Below are positions 63,048 through 64,000 of a stretch of 64,000 nt of DNA, piece after piece. The notes under the pieces were generated by a model. The model saw nothing but the letters and a program-made list of their open reading frames with translations, was not told the origin of the DNA and ran no database searches. Made by a program: the position numbers and the translations under genes. Source of the stretch: Monilinia fructicola (taxonomy: Eukaryota > Ascomycota > Leotiomycetes > Helotiales > Sclerotiniaceae); NCBI GenBank assembly GCA_008692225.1, contig VICG01000012.1, positions 1,922,001-1,986,000 on the forward strand, in the 5' to 3' direction. Position 1 is the stretch's first letter; every line of letters begins with the position of its first letter.

Positions 63048-64000
63048 CTTGAATCTCGGAATGGGTGTGTGTGCTTGAGCAATAGCGTCCTACTCGGTCT
63101 TCACTGCTCAGATCGTGCTCATCGTGGACATTGAGGTTCTCTGTCGTATGTGAACCAATGATGCAGAGATGATAGTAAAAATGTTGTTGTCACTATCAAA
63201 GTTATCGAGACGATATTGATATTCGGATGGAAGCCATTCTCGAGATCGCCGTGAACCCTATCAATTAATGTATCGACCAAAGGAACTTCTAAACTAACTT
63301 CAACTTTGGCTTACCGCTCTCACGTTCTCAACTTCTAATACGTCCGTCGCGAAGTGGTTATATTTGCAGTCTTGAAACTTACAGCTCTAACTATGATTGG
63401 TGCCCGCGTCACCCGTTTCACAAAAGCTTGACTACAAGGTCTGATGTCGCCATTTGACTCGTACTGTGCTTCGTTCGTCCTGTACAGAGAGAGAGAGAGT
63501 ACTCTGTATATCAAGTGGTAAACTTATCGGTAGAGTATCGGGTGATAGGAGGAATATTCGATGCAGGCTGCAGCTGTCCCCCGGTTGATGATACTTGATA
63601 TCCATGGGGGTGGGCGGTGATGACATTATCGATGATTCAGGATTTATTAATTTGGATGGCACGGTATGGAGTGTGTGATGCAACTACTTGGTCAATCTGC
63701 CGGTAAATCTCCGCCTCAATGTATTTTAAACTTAGATTGATTCACAAAGCTTCTTTTCAACGTGTTCCCCATCTTCTATTGGGTATTGTGTTCGAGTAGA
63801 TCGAGATCATGGTCTGGAGATGTTGACCTGAACGTACGGTTGGTAGAGACGGCATGGAGGGTTTGATGGGTTTGAGTTAGAGTATTTTCGTAATGGCCGG
63901 TATGTATTGACGGTAGGTGGGTATATATTTTCGGAGAAGCAGAAGACGAAGCAGAAGACGAAGAAGAAGACGAAGAAGAAGACGAAGAAGAAGATGTTGA

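Larger units (their letters stand above)
61201..64000. other. Terminal region, no gene recognised
   Basis: sds23 3' flank, then (CATGC)n at 61650-61690, (TA)n at 61840-61873, (CACT)n at 62112-62138 and (GTGGTG)n at 62286-62312. Minus-strand frames at 62383-62781 and 62499-63047 overlap in different frames and are Pro/Ser/His-rich without a domain. The last 70 bp are GAAGAC repeats that continue off the edge. Confidence 0.45.

Overview
The window is fungal nuclear DNA, most likely from a filamentous ascomycete of the Leotiomycetes (Helotiales, Sclerotiniaceae-like). The evidence is short introns with GTAAGT/GTATGT donors and CTAAT/CTAAC branch sites, a white-collar-1 photoreceptor, a PTH11-type receptor, a 2EXR protein, an NLP-family phytotoxin gene, many TACCTAGG-type microsatellites, and AT-only blocks of the kind left by repeat-induced point mutation (RIP). 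The lineage is inferred from gene content and style; no search was run.

Layout. 0.2-1.5 kb: PTH11-like seven-helix receptor (+). 4.5 kb: intron-containing tRNA-Phe. 6.0-7.1 kb: 2EXR protein (-). 9.7-11.3 kb: GPI-anchored GH76 (Dfg5/Dcw1-like) wall enzyme (+). 11.8 kb: class II tRNA, probably Leu-CAA with an intron. 13.4-13.9 kb: small mitochondrial LEA-like protein with a frameshift (+). 14.4-17.2 kb: GPI1 and, just upstream on the same strand, a small two-helix membrane protein (-). 17.9-18.7 kb: RIP-decayed TIR element in a TA site. 19.2-19.7 kb: MDM35 (-), divergent from RRP6 at 20.7-23.4 kb (+). 24.4-25.4 kb: conserved low-complexity protein (-). 28.2-32.9 kb: very large Ser-rich WSC-domain wall protein (-). 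34.6-36.1 kb: C2H2 zinc-finger protein (+). 38.4-39.2 kb: NLP (-). 44.3-48.0 kb: white collar 1 (-), set in long low-complexity flanks. 51.1-53.2 kb: a roughly 470 bp (AAT)n array and an AT-rich block with a second decayed TIR copy. 54.2-57.8 kb: importin Pse1/Kap121 (-). 59.6-61.2 kb: SDS23 (+). The last 2.8 kb have no gene I can recognise.

Gene relationships. The genes do not form a metabolic cluster. Several touch the cell surface: GPI1 makes the first GPI precursor, the GH76 enzyme carries a GPI signal and acts on GPI-mannoproteins, and the WSC protein is a wall or sensor type. Others are core genes: mitochondrial lipid transfer (MDM35), nuclear RNA decay (RRP6), nuclear import (PSE1) and light and stress signalling (WC-1, SDS23).

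The most striking observation is that RRP6, WC-1 and PSE1 keep a well-conserved protein but are interrupted by about 21 small indels, nearly all in homopolymer or dinucleotide runs. Neighbouring genes (GPI1, GH76, NLP, SDS23, WSC, zinc finger) are clean. I read this mainly as patchy assembly error, but the clustering deserves a check. Exon edges come from hand reading and may be off by a base.
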